From the NCBI GenBank assembly GCA_004352715.1, contig SCFE01000016.1, forward strand, positions 21,172 to 70,342: a stretch of DNA of 49,171 nucleotides, written 5' to 3'. The position numbers and the translations under genes were made by a program. Shown piece after piece: positions 22,657 to 37,100 of this stretch. This DNA comes from Hofstenia miamia (Eukaryota; Xenacoelomorpha; Acoela). The notes below the pieces were generated by a model. It did no database searches, was not told the DNA's origin, and was given only the letters and a program-made list of their open reading frames with translations. Within the stretch, counting starts at the first letter, position 1; each line of letters starts with the position of its first letter.

Positions 22657-25600
22657 ATGATAGTGCACAAATTCGGATTAAAAACTTTTATGATCAAAAT
22701 TTGAGAATGCATAGATGAGGCCAAGAATATCTTATGAACTTGGAGTGATCTATATGATTTATAATGCGGGTATACCATTTTACATAATGATTTTGCATTA
22801 AAATGCAGCAAAACTTTGGAAACAATTTGTTTTACATATAATTTAAACTAATAGCGTTATTAGTAGGGCCTTCATATGTCAGTAAACTCAAAATATGTGA
22901 ATAAATGCTTCGTTACCCAGAAATTCTAAAAGCACTCTATAATTTACTTACAAATAGAAACTTTATAGGACAAAATAATTTCAAAAATTTCTGCTGTAAA
23001 AATTGATAAAAAATCATCAATATTTAGGATCATTACTTAGGTCAAACGTACAAACAACAAAAATAATGTATATTTAGACTACCAGTATCATTTACAATCT
23101 ATATTCACCTCACTCCAATGTTGGATTTCGGAGCAGCAATTTTAATTCATGCTAAACAATTATTTATTTAGTACAATCATCTATGAATATATCTAAACTG
23201 GGTTTGCAACATTCTTCACTCTCACTGAGTCATGAGACCCAACATCATAGGCGGCTCGTGCGTGTAAGCAAGGCAAGCGCAGTGCTTGCCTAATAATTAT
23301 TTAATAAATTAATTTCATTCTTAATTGCATGAATTTATATCAATACAAATGTAAAAATCGTAAACTATTAGTTTTGCTTTAAAACACCATTCAAGAATCA
23401 ATTAATAAATGAATTGAATTAGGAAATAATTCATTACGATTTGCTTTAAAATTAATTGAATATTTGCGCCACAGCAAGCAAATGCCTTAATGCTGTACTT
23501 ACGTATTTGCTCAAACGATAAAATTAATAAAAGTTTTCTTCAACTCATCACGCGAAAATTTAGCTGGCAAAGCAAGCAGTCCGCTCATTGCTTCACATTG
23601 AAATATTTCCGTTTTAAGGCTACGTGTTTGGTAGAAAGAATAATTACGAATACGTCACATCACTAATTATCTCGGTGGTTATGGTTTGAGTACAATTTTA
23701 CAATTAAAATGTGACAGATCACATAGTCGAGCCGTAGCCTAAAAAACCAAGCGAAATATTTTACATCACCCAAAAGTAAACATGATATTTATTATTTAAA
23801 TCAATCAAAAACATTTTTACACTCAAACAGTACAAGAAACAGAAATATATTTGAGCGAGGCTCCTACCTGGTATATAGTTTTTGCGCAGTTTTTACCTCA
23901 TGGATTCCTTGTACAATATTCTTTACAGAATTTAGAAAATTTATAACAATTGTGAATCAAAGACGAATTTTTTCTACGACTGTGCTACCAATTCATTAAA
24001 AAAATCAAATATAACGTGGATATTTTAAGTTGATATATATGGAAATAAATTTTAATGTGATTTCCATCAGCTGCCATTTTCTGTTCTAAATTTCTACTCT
24101 AAGTTTTCTTAATCTTGAAAACTTTGTAACTTATCCAAAGTTTTCTCTCATCAACATGCCTTCAATTGTAAAAAATCGACAAAATTCGTATTCAATGAAA
24201 TGCACGATTTATTGACTGCATTACTGAAAAGTTGTAAATATTTGAATTAATTCAAACTATTGGATTTTGATCACCATCTTGCAGAACGATAATTTTCTGT
24301 TGAAAATCATTTAAACAAATACAAGAATAACAAATTAGATAAGGAAAACCTACAGAAATCATTAAAAAAATTTTCTTGAAAATGATTTATTAAAAGAACT
24401 GCAGGACTAATCTTATTGCCACAATAATATTACAGATAAATTTCTGCTCCTCAGGGATTTCATATTTAAATAAATTTTTCATGGTTGTTTATTTACACTA
24501 TTTTAATTACTTAAAAATATTTGCTTGACTAACTTTTGCATGCACGAGCAGCCACTGCCCAACAGGTCTAGCCAGCCTTATTAATTGTTTATTTGTATAG
24601 GCTAAGAATGCCCAGGAACATTTAAGCTTTTAAATTTTTGCAATGTTAAGATAAGAAATTTTCCTGACATTGTTCAAAAATCAGTTCAATTTGCGAAATA
24701 TATCTCCCTTAGAACATCTTTTTACAACCCCATAGTTGAAGGGTTGAGAGAGGTTTTTCTATTCTAAGAAATTTCCTTTTGATAAAAGAACTCTAAACAT
24801 GAAAACATTGTGCATTATATAAATGGTTATAATAAGTGTGAAAAATGAGTTCTTAGATAATCTCTAACATTTAAAGGATTGCTTTGGTACGATTTTACAT
24901 CAATTGATTTAATATTTGGAAATAATAGACTAAAATCTAAATTTCTTTAGGTCAATAACACGATCACCTTTATTATTAATGTGTTTTATTTTCCTAAAGA
25001 ACATTTCATCGAAATGAAGTTTGCAGATATAAAGATACTTTATGATATAATTGTATAAATATATATAATATCAGAGATTTTTTCAGGATACGAACTCTGT
25101 AACAAATTGGGGAATTTTTTATAAATTTAGCAAGGAAAATCACAAAGCAATGTAGACTGTCCCAGAAATCATGATGGGAAAATTATAAACCACTTCCTCA
25201 GGTGATACATAATCAATATTTATTCAGTGTATATAATTCCTGATACTTTTTGTTTAGTCTCAATGACATTTATTTTAAGCTTTTATATGAGAAATACTGC
25301 AAAATTCCACCTTCCTTACAATACATTCTAAGAACATAAAATCATCATACTATCATATAATAAATTGGAAAATTTTCAAAACGTATTTTCAGGAAATTTT
25401 AAACATGTTTCAGCTTTCATAGTTTAATGTTTTTCTGTTTTCATTTAAAATTACACATCTATTTATGATAATTAACACAATCAGAAAGCCTAAAGCAATT
25501 CCTCACCCACCTTGACACTTTTTGGTTTCTTGACTATACGTGAAGCCATCAGGACAGGAACAAGTACTTGTCCCATTGACGGTGATACACAAACTAAGAT

Positions 25601-28600
25601 CTAAATATCCATTATATAAATTCAAACATTCTTTAGTGTGCAGTTCAAGTACCGACACAGTTTCCGTCGTCGTCTTTTCTATACCCCGTTTTACATTCGC
25701 AAATATATGAGCCAAATGAATTTGAACATTCTCCGTTTGTTGAACAATTCACGCTACGACTTTGACACTCGTTGATATCTAAATAAAAATAAGGAATTTA
25801 CAAAATCTTATTTGCTTAATATATGAGACAATTATAAAAGTAACAAAATATGTAAAAAAATTTCTAAAAATATTGAATTATAGAACTTTCTGACCGCAAT
25901 TTTTTGAAAAACTTCCATCGATTGACATTGGAAAGAAAGTTATTGAAGTGAGACATTCTCAATTTTGTAAATTATAGCAAACCTAAAATATTATAGTTGC
26001 ATTTAAGGATACGTAAGAGAATTGAAATAATTGAAAAGCATCATCTACTGCCGCTGACAAATTTTAAATCATGATAGAATATAAATCTTATGCAAATGCT
26101 TGTATAAATATTGTGTAATTATTATTATTAAGTTTTATGTAATGAAAAGCTGTTAATTGCAATATATTTAGGGCTAATAGAATGTCTAAATTTAGACTTA
26201 CGGATATAGCATATTTGATCATTAACCTTAACCATAGACTTACTCAGCACAAATGCATTATGAAGCAATCGAATGTTGGCATCTCAAATTAAGAATGGTT
26301 TTAATTGCATAGCATCATCCAAGCCGAACTACATATGTAAAAATTTTTTACTCACCACTTTTGTAGTTTTGTGTACTCAATTGTTAGAAACCTTCACCTT
26401 ATCATTATTAAAATTTTGCAAAACTTGTGAAATTAGATAGGAAAGGTATTTTTTATCTTTATAAATATGAACAATTTGAAACTGTTGATTCACCTTAACA
26501 GCGTTATAAAATTTACAAACAAACATTTAGGTTATTATATAGTATTTTCTGGTTTTCAAAGAAAAAATCTGTTCGCATTTTCATAACATTGACGATTTCT
26601 TAACTCTAAGTCAACCACCATACAACTAAAGTTATAGTTTTAAAATGTGAGTATCGAATCAGTACTAAAGCAGTTATGGTAAACTGCAGTGGAGTTAATC
26701 AACGGGCGCCTTAGTGTGTATTTATATAGTATTTCAAGAAATTCAGTGCAATGCCTTTAATTAGCACAACAAGTATTGCCAACTCGAGCTTTAACAATTA
26801 TACCTTTAAAAGTAAAACAGGCCTAAGGTTATAAATATATTCTACGAATTCTATTAGTGATTTTGAAAAAAAACTGTACTTTTGCAAAGTATATGCAGCT
26901 ATTTATTTATTTTTGTGGATTTATGCAGTTTAGCATAAAAAACCACTATAAAAATTGGTAAGTAAAGCAATTGCTGCTGATTTTTGTGTAAAACGACCTC
27001 TTTAAGCACTATAAACAAGAAGCGTAATAAACTAAGGGGGCATCTATAATTCTATAATTGTCCTAATATGAAATGCAGTATCTAAATTTTGTTATTCCCA
27101 TATAGGAATGTCAATGTATGAAGTCTGACTCTTTCCAATCTCGCTAAACCGTTTTCGAAAATGTTAAATGAAGTCAAATCAAAACAATTGTCATAAATGC
27201 AATTTGAACCAGTGCAAAAAATACAAAATTTTGTATTTCCATTGCGATAAATTTTTTTAATTTTTAAGTAAAAATGATGAATATTATATTTACAATGAAA
27301 CTTAATTTTTTGTAACTTTACACCCGTTGTGTCTTTCAAGGTATAAGTATTTTTCACGATGAGAGATTCTCAAGTCCAATTGAGTAATAACAACAAGATA
27401 TCATTTAGTTGTGCTTTAAATAATATTTAACAAAGCAGTATAAATATACTTAGTTGCCTTAGGATTAATATTTCTTATAAAGCATTTTCCGGCCTGTATA
27501 TGACACAAATATATAGTATTGATATGTGTGTGATTGAGTATATATTTATGTAACTGCTGGAAGTATTTTGATTTGAAAATTGAGATGTTCTCATGCAAAC
27601 TGTGGCTGTTTACGTGTTAGGGTAGGTCTTTTCTATTACCGAATCAGCAAACTTTCATTGTTTACACAATTTCATGCATTTTTCGAAACTCAATAAAGCA
27701 TTTAATGGCAAAAACACAATATGGAACATATTCATTTTTTAGTCTAAGGATTTCCAATAGAGTTATGGAAAATGATCCAGTTTTATAAATCAAAGTTCTT
27801 AAGAAATCAGACAATGTGTATTTGGGAATATGTGTTTCACCCAAGAGAAATGTTCAAACTGAATTGGTTTTGAAAACTCAGTAAATGAAAACTATTAAAA
27901 CATCATTTAACTTTGTTCAAATTGTTAGTTAGTTCAATTTCCAAACAAAAGTTTTTCAGCGCCTCTATGCAGTTTCGTGCATATTTTGGTAAAATTATAC
28001 TTCATATTTCATGTTAGGATTTCTCAGAAAAATTGGTAAATAAGTACTTCTCAAGTCATTCATGGCCTGCTTTATATATATATATATATATAAAGCAGGC
28101 CAATAGTCATTTTAGAATCCATGTTTGAAATTTCTATTGCAATTCGCAGTCTCGGTGGGTCTAAAGTAATTTTGTCTAAGATTAATAGGTATTGACATTG
28201 AAACATTTTCATTATAATTTCTTTGATTCTACTTGAATTTTCGAAGAATAAGAATCAATATCAGCAAACTATCTATTAATGAAATCCTAATTATAATTTG
28301 TAAAATTTTGAAGATTTTTTGCAATTAAATTATTATTTTGCCTTCATAAGATGTGTTTTCAGTGCTACTCACACTCACTAGCTTATAGGGGAATGCTAAG
28401 CCACCAAACATCATAAAATTTATAGAATTAGGAATAAAATTGTTCTCGGAACTACAAAACAGTTTCTGTTTATAAATCGGAATTAATTAATTTTTAAAAT
28501 CATAAAATTCTGAACATTGGCATTATTTTCGATAAATATTTTTTAAAATATGTTATACAAACCTTCACATATATAACCATTTCCTTGAAAGCCGGATTTG

Positions 28601-29512
28601 CAGCTGCATTCATAACTGCCATTTGTATCAATGCACATTGAAAATTCGCTACAATCATTTTCAGACTCACATTCATCAACATCTAGAAAGAAGAATTTAA
28701 ATTACATTAAATTCTTGAAATATTATATAGTTTGCAATATTTATGCAATTTTCTATTTATATGTAAGTGTATAAATATAATTGTCCTTTATTTGTACCAT
28801 AGTAATAGCAATTTAAATTACAATGGACCAGCAAAGTCAATTTTTTAAATTTACAACGGACCATGTGTTCTTCTCATTTCAAAATATTTTTTTGCTAATT
28901 TTTTTTCTCATGCTTTTAAGCACATCAAGTAATGTATCTTGTGATAATAAAATAAATCAATTTTTTATTTTTTCAAAATTTTGAATTTTTGACATTTTCA
29001 CATATAATGGTCAGTTGTAGTGTTCAACATATAATGGTCTTTTGTAGACCTGATGCATAGCGTTTTTAGTAAAGCTCTATTTTATACATTTTTATCTAAA
29101 TATCCTTGTCAAATATTTCATTATGCTCATAAATTGAAAAAACGCCTCATTTTTTTTGGATATTGTGAGCTTTTGAAGATGTTTTCCCTCACCACGAATA
29201 TTGACCCTGTGGATAGGTTTTATTATATTTGGTAGGGTTTCAACCGTTCTGCACCGCACTATTTTTGGTTTTTAGATTTGGCAGTTTCTATTTCTAACAA
29301 GCTCCAAAAATAATTGTTAATGTTCGCACTTTTTTAATCGCTATCTATTATTAGAGAGTAGAATCTGTTTGGAGACCTATTGCTTCATTAGTTTCTATGT
29401 TATTGACAACGTTTACATGCTATTTTTCACTACCAAGACGACACTACCTCATTTATTCTGTCTTCAAAACACGAAAATCTTATTTGGCCCAAACTGACCA
29501 TTCGTAGACAAT

Positions 29513-29544
<32 letters not shown>

Positions 29545-31111
29545 ATATATAAAAGTAAGCAAACTGAGCTTTCTAATATTATTTGAATGTGACGACAGTC
29601 TTAAATATCGATTTCGATGTGTTACCATCATCGTCAGTTTACAAAATATGCGGTAAATAAATTTACAATAAACTACACTAAATATAAATGATCTTATTAC
29701 ATACACTTAGAATAAATTTAAGGTGATCATGCTTTGTTGCCGATTTAATCATTTACCCTTTGTTGTTTCTTTTATATATATTGCCTCTGCTATTTTCGGA
29801 TGTTTAGTTCTTAGTAAAATTTTAAATTGATCTTCCTTAGTTTGATGGTGATAAGTAAAAATTTCTGAATTCAGATGACCTCTTAAATGCTCATTAGATC
29901 TTGTTCCCAGATGTCGCTTAGCTTCACCGATATATGATTTATCGCAATCATCACATGTGTTTTTTGTAGACTACGGATGAAACTAAGTTTTTGGGATATT
30001 GTCTTTATTACGAAACATATATTTTGTTTTAAGCGATATAAAAATCGGGGTGATCTTAGTAATTTTTAGTTTTGTATTCAGATTTCTCACTCTTTTTTGA
30101 ATTTCTCAACTTGGTTACTTAGATATGGTATTTTCAAATAGACTTCAATTTTAGTTTCTTTGTTGGTATTTTTCACATATTGCTGGTTTTCTTTGCAGTA
30201 ATACTTTTCAAACAGATGATATGAATATTTTCCTAAAATATTATGAGGATATCCATTTCGTTCTAAGATGGTAAAAATTTGATCAAAGGAATTAACTGTA
30301 TGTTCGAATGTCGAACAGATTTTATATGCTCGATCAAATAATGCCTTAATGGTATTCAATTTATGTGAGATATTACAAGTAGAACTATATGGTATGTATA
30401 ATTCCGAGTTGGTTTCTTTTATATGCCAAAAAGAAAACAAATTGGTATTTTTAGGTGTTTGTGTTCATAATTTTACCACATCATATGAAACAAATTGGCA
30501 TATATCTAAAGTAATTTCAAGCTACAATCGATAAAATTCGGAAAGATGAAAGGCACTATTTTCAGTATTTCAAATATAAAGCGGGAAAACTCGCGAGGAA
30601 CTAATATTACCCGATTAAAATGCTGTGGTATTTAAAAAAATCCCTTGCTTAATCTGTTAGCTGATATATATTAACTGGAATCTGCCCGCGGTTCTTGTAA
30701 AAATTGTCTATTCCTTTTTACATTGCAAATTATTGACATGAACTGGAATTAAAACGACATATATATATATATATTAGTGTTTTGTAATTCTTTGGTGTTT
30801 TGAAACACTTCAAATAATTTTCCCTTATTTTTTTGTTTTTCATATCATAGTAAGCAAGAGTACAAAACCCTAATATATTTGAAAAGCAACAAAACACCAA
30901 TATATGTGATACATTAAATTTCTTAATTTTAGAGAAAAATTTCAAAAGATGAAAAAACTTCATGATAAAATCTTAGTTTATAGATGCAATAGTTTTTTTT
31001 ATTAAAAAAATTTTCATATATCTTGAATGCAATTTGCTGTTTTCTAAACTTATAAATTGAAAAAATGATGTTTTTAACACAAGAATTCAATTTGAAAGTT
31101 ATAAAACTCCG

Positions 31112-31142
<31 letters not shown>

Positions 31143-34100
31143 CAAGTGACTCACATGTGTATAATTTTTTCTAATCGTAACTATCATAAACATTCTTGTG
31201 TATCAAAGCTACAAATCTTAGAAGCAAAATTTATAGTACAAATGACAAAATAGCATAGACATAATCTTATAGAAAAAATACTTGTACAGGTGAAGCCATC
31301 CCCTACAAATCCATGTCTGCAAATACAACGATAGCCTTTCGCATTGTTGACTTCCTTAATACAAACTGCATTGGAAGAACAATTGTGTGTTTTCAATATG
31401 CATTCATTAGGAGAATAGGAAGCTAAATATTGCATGTAAATATCTAAATATTTAATAGTAGGTCATACTGAAACCAGTAAACAACAAAGATTATTATGAA
31501 TTTTAAAAATGGTTGCAAAGAATATTTAGACTTTAACCGAGAGCTTAATACAGATGAAAAATCATTCAAAGTTATAGGGACTGTATATTATGAATATTTT
31601 TTGCAATATTAGTCCAAGACGTTATTTATTTGGCAATAGACAATTTATTGTTGGGAATTGGTTTTTACTATATTTTCTATCATAAAAAATGGAGTTGAAT
31701 GTTTTTTAATGATGTCAATTGTGACTGAGCCCTAGCAAAATTTCCGTCTCAAAGCAGGCCTGCATAAAATAAAATACATAATATAAAAAATCACTATTTC
31801 TAATATAGGTTCAAAGCAATATGATACTGTATAAAGAAAGGCTAATATTTGGATTGTTAGCAAATAAACCTTGAAAAGCGACATAGGCCCAGTGCAGCGT
31901 CAATGCCCCTTGCAAATGCGTCCCAGAAAGTAATTTAATATAATTTATGTTTTTGCGACAAGCGATATATTATAATACTAATAGTTTAAACTTCTTTGAA
32001 AACGAAAATAACTTACCATGCTCCTTAACGAACTTTTCATTGGTAATGTTTTCATTTGTTGTCTAAAGTGAGACAGAGAAATGTAAATTTAATTTTTCAC
32101 AATGTGCATTTATTACATAATCATTATATATTCATTTTTCGTTTAAGCTTTCAACAAAACATTGACAATAAACTACTGGTTCTGATTTCGAGTCCTAGTG
32201 AAATAAATATAACCTTAATAAACATTATGATGTCCAATATGATTGAACAAAATTATCATCTAGTCATGGTATTCATATAATGCGCATATAAGTTATAAAC
32301 AATAACAGACATTTAGGTTAATGTTATAATCCCCCCATTCGATGATAACCTGTGCATAAATATTCAATTTGTTGAATTCAGCATTCAGTTTCTCTTTGGT
32401 CAAAGACTTACAATAATCTGAAATCGCAACACGCGTTTCGTTAACATCAACGATAGTCATATCGTTGCGAGGGGTCTTGACATTAAGGAATATAGCCCCA
32501 TCCGTTACGTTGAGATCAGAGTTACATGTTGGGTGCTTCAGTTTTGTGATTTTAGGACCATTGCTTATTGCTATGCACAAAATGTGAAGTGATTGCTATC
32601 CATCGATTTCATCAATATGATAATCATGAATAAGAAAATGACTTTGCAAAAAGAACCATCATACCGTCATTTTGACTTGCACTGAGTTTTTATATGGATA
32701 AAGCCTATTCAGAAATGCGATGCCAAAAACCGAATTTTCTTTAGCAGACCCAATATATATATATAAGATATGAATCCCTTTGTACAATGAGAAGGAGTAT
32801 ATAGCAATTTTGACCCTTTGCCAACTTTTATCAGTTATATATATAAATTCATCTCCTTGTGTTGAATTTTAGAATCTAACATTTAATATTTTACTGTGTG
32901 AGTTCTCGTCGGATTCCTTAGTTGTCTTCAGCAATACGTTTTAGTTAATTAGAGGGAATGTCGTTAAATACAAAAAGCTCTTAACTCACTAAATATTAAA
33001 GTTATTTAAAATCTAAATTTTTTCCTATTTCATTATCTTTTTGAAGTCCCGGGAGATCACTAACCTGTTCAGCCATTGATTTAAAGATATGATAAAAGTG
33101 TATAAGGTAATAATTTGCACTGTTCTGGATTACTGCATTGCACTTTTGCATTACTCTATAACAAAAAATCAGAAACAGGCTATAGAAATAATTCATCAGA
33201 GGGCATTTAAAATAATGATACCCAATGTTGTTTTTTAAATGGTATGCAATCATTACTAGATACAATTATATGATAGAAGAAAAACTCAAAGTGATCAATT
33301 GTGGGCTGAAAATTAGATCACTCTCTACACCATTAGGTCCTACTGAAAGAGACAAAGATGCAATGATATTGCATTTGAGAGAATATCCGATTTCATTACA
33401 TACGTGACGCAAGTTTGAGAGAAACGCATCAACTTTTCAAATGATCGTTTATTTGAGCGAGAAGTTCCAATATTATTATCAAAAAATAAATAGTTTATGT
33501 ACATTTATTGCCAATATATTGAAATTATATATAATTATATACACTTCTGCATTCTGCATGCATTTAAATGAGAAACAGCATTTTTTATGAAACATTAAGT
33601 GCAGGACTGTCACAATAATAGTTATTTTCAAGGGATATCTGAAGAATTCATTTTTGGTTTCTAAATATTATGGTCATATATTTTGAATGAAAGTGTATTG
33701 CAATTATATAGTTTGCGGGTTTATTTTGCGCTATGTAACCCCATATTTTTTGTCTTTTGTATTGATACAAAAAATAAAAAAACATGGAAGAATGAACATT
33801 TTGGTTTTCCTACTTGGTTGTGAAGTGGCGCACATTGCGTCACATCAGCTACGCCACTGATATATATATATATATATATTGTGGCATCGGCCTATGATTT
33901 GCCACCATCTCTCATTCCTCATTTTTGTTCCTCATTTCTCATTTCTGTTTCTCAATGCACTTACGCTGCTCTCTGCTAGGCGTCTCCAGACATGCGCAAA
34001 TCTTATCCATGTAACTTATCATGTTGATAATGTCAATACAGACATTATATTTAGTTCTGCCGTTGGCAGGTTTTGCATGTGCTATTTACATTTATTTATT

Positions 34101-37100
34101 TTACACTTAAATAGGGCAGCTCTGTGCGCGCTCAATCAATAAAATTTGAATTCAGCTTAGTTTGGTCGTTATTCTAACTGCTATATTCTAATAGATTATC
34201 ATGAGCAGCTAAAATTTCTACGGAATTGAGGAGGCCGCAAAGGGTGTAATTCAGCCGCAGGATGTGCTCGGCCATCTTATGACTTTATGCGGACCTGTTC
34301 CTTTCTGGGGTTTAGCTGATGCAGAATTGTTTGTTATCTGTTTTTGATGAATTCTATAATGCTTCACTTCAGCAAGTTTTGCCACTATATCTCTCATGCC
34401 TCATATAGTAGGCCGTTACGAAGTTCTATCAGTATACATGATTTAGTCCAGATCTCTAGTACCCAATACATTATTTCGCGGACAGTGGTATTGCATATAA
34501 CTCTTACTAACCGCTCTCTAAATGATGCATGTGGTTATTTTGCCTACGCGATAGTAGAAACTACGCTCTCATCAAGTTATTGCTCTATACTTATTATTAT
34601 TGTTACGCTAACTCTGATGATGCTAGAATATATATATATATATATGCATATACTATGTTGCCTTTGAATTTTTGTGTTGTCTACTTTTTTCTCTCTCTAT
34701 AGTTGAAGCTAGTTATTTTTGCCATGGATTTAAGACTGGTTTATTATTTAGATATTAGATATGGGAAGAATTTAAGGGCTTTTCAAAAAATGGGATTTTC
34801 CAGTAAAAAAGGTTAAAAAATTTGACACCTCAAACGTATGAATAATCTTTATTGCAAATTTTCACAATGACACTTACACATTGATGTATCATATCCGAGT
34901 ATTTCCAAATTTTTTATTAGGACAGTAGTTAGAAAATGTGGAAAAAACCGATTTTATCTTTCACGGATTAAATGAATAAACTTTTGAGGAAAATTAACAA
35001 AAAATAAATATGAGTAGTGGTCAAAATTTTGTTGAAAATTTCTAATTGCTTGATAGCAGCAAACGTTTATTTTAATATGCCTGATCCTCTCAAAAGTTTC
35101 TATTTAGTTAGAAACTCTTTTACTCAAATTTTTGATAATCTGCAACATTTCTTAAATGATGTGAAAATTCGTTTAATAAGGAACAACACATGACTTAGGA
35201 AATAAAGTATCAATACAATAGTCACAAAAGCAGAATAACTGTAATTCTATTTTTCTTGATTTTTCTGCAATCCTTGCGTCATAGTGCGAGTGATTCTTCA
35301 TTATTGAGCAATACACTTGCTTCACTTGCTGTATCAATCACACAATTCTTTAGCACCTGCTAGTGAGCCTATAACTGTTTGAGCGGTTTTGAAGTTTTTG
35401 CTTTCATTTCAGTCTTCTGGATAGATTTCAAGAATCAAGAAAGCTATCAAATACACTCCGCTCCCAAACAACCTTCTAATGATTCTGGCTAAGAAAACAA
35501 CTGACAATTTGCCTTATTTTTGGTCCTATCCGCCTGAGCTCATTTCAGTGTTTAATCTCTTATAATACTCTTAGAAACTTTCAAAAATTTGACTGCTGTG
35601 CAGCTAAACTTAAGTTAGAATACAGAAAACTCAGAAAAATCAATTCCATTGAAAGATAAAACAAATTGCCTAAGTTCTTACATATTATAGCTACTTGGAT
35701 TTGACGTTGAGTATAAGAATAAAGCAACTAAAGTAGTACCAAGTCACGTCTAGCTGCCTGTGGATCAAGTAGCGCCAAGAATCAAACCTTAATATCAACC
35801 TTTGCTAAAACAGTTGTCGATGTCTCGTAATCCGTTACCTCCGCGATTTCAAGGTTGAACTGAAGCTAAACTTAGGATATGTATTTGGATTTCAGCATCC
35901 ATCATGCTTGATGCATGAGGTGTTCTAAGTTTAGTTAATGATTACGCTGGTGTTCTGCTGGTCACCACGTTGAAATGAGCAATATCAATCTTTCTGATGG
36001 CATCTTCGCTAGGATTAGTCGGAACTCCAGCAATGGACCAAATAATTTCTTTTTGTAGAATTACAGAACTTGGTGCTATTTGAAGTGTTTCCTTACAAAC
36101 ATTTGTGATGCTAAATGTAGAGAAAAAATGCTTGCTTATCAGGAGGAGTTGTCGTCCCTTCAATGCGTTCTGATTGCGTAATTAGGAAGTAATTTGAATA
36201 AAAGTTTATCATTATTCTGTTCAGCTAAAGATGTGATAAATGTATAAATGCATCTATATAAAAATATTTAAGTATAAATTTGATCAATTGAATTAATGCA
36301 CATTTTCGAAAATATTTGATAAAAATATATGGATGCAGAAATTTCTGAATTCTGAAAAGATGCAGAGTCATTCTAATGTAGGATCGATATATTTGTCTTC
36401 CATTACAATTCGCTGTCATTTGTGTGCTAGGTGCTATTGAGATGACTAAAAATACGTTGTCACAATTAATTTCTTTACCAAAAACAGTATATTTCCGTAA
36501 AACTGGAAACGTTTAATAAGCTTGTGCCACCTTTAAATCTATTCCAAATAGTTCAAGATTTTACACTCTTCATTTTTTAATGAAATGGAAGCACTTCAAA
36601 TGGGTTACAGGCAAAACGTTCGGAAATTTATAAATAAGGGCCACCCTAATATATATATATATATATATTTATAATTCCTAATATAAGATCCATAACAATT
36701 GGCAATTGTAACAAAAATTTATTCAAGATCTCTGTCTTCTGGCGAATGCTAGACTTTAACATTCCCCTCAAAATTATTTTTTATTTTACTTAGTTACCAA
36801 TCTGATTGTAAATTTAAGAAATCAGAATTTTGAAAAACAATTTTTGAAATATTGTTTACGCTTCACACATTTTTCATGATAGGGGGAAGAATTTCTGAGA
36901 TGAAGGAGTTGGTCATGGCTATTAATATAGGCGTCTTATTTGATTTTTGAAAGCAATAGAAATACCCCAGCCCCACAAATCCTCATGAAACGCATGGAAC
37001 GAAATTTCATAGATTGCATTAGATAACATTAACGCATTAATAGCGCTCTCGGCTATGTTTCTCTTTGTGCGAAGCTCAATTAATGTTTTTTTCAAGTATT

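Noticed and set aside
27082-27844. Three minus-strand frames of 60-91 codons
   Set aside because: AT-driven composition with no domain, splice or phase support; they lie in an EGF gene intron.
33542-33859. hAT element ending in CTACGCCACTG at 33859
   Set aside because: The right end looks like a hAT terminus and meets ATATATAT, but the best left end (CACTTCTGCATT after ATTATATA) matches poorly and the flanks are low-complexity.
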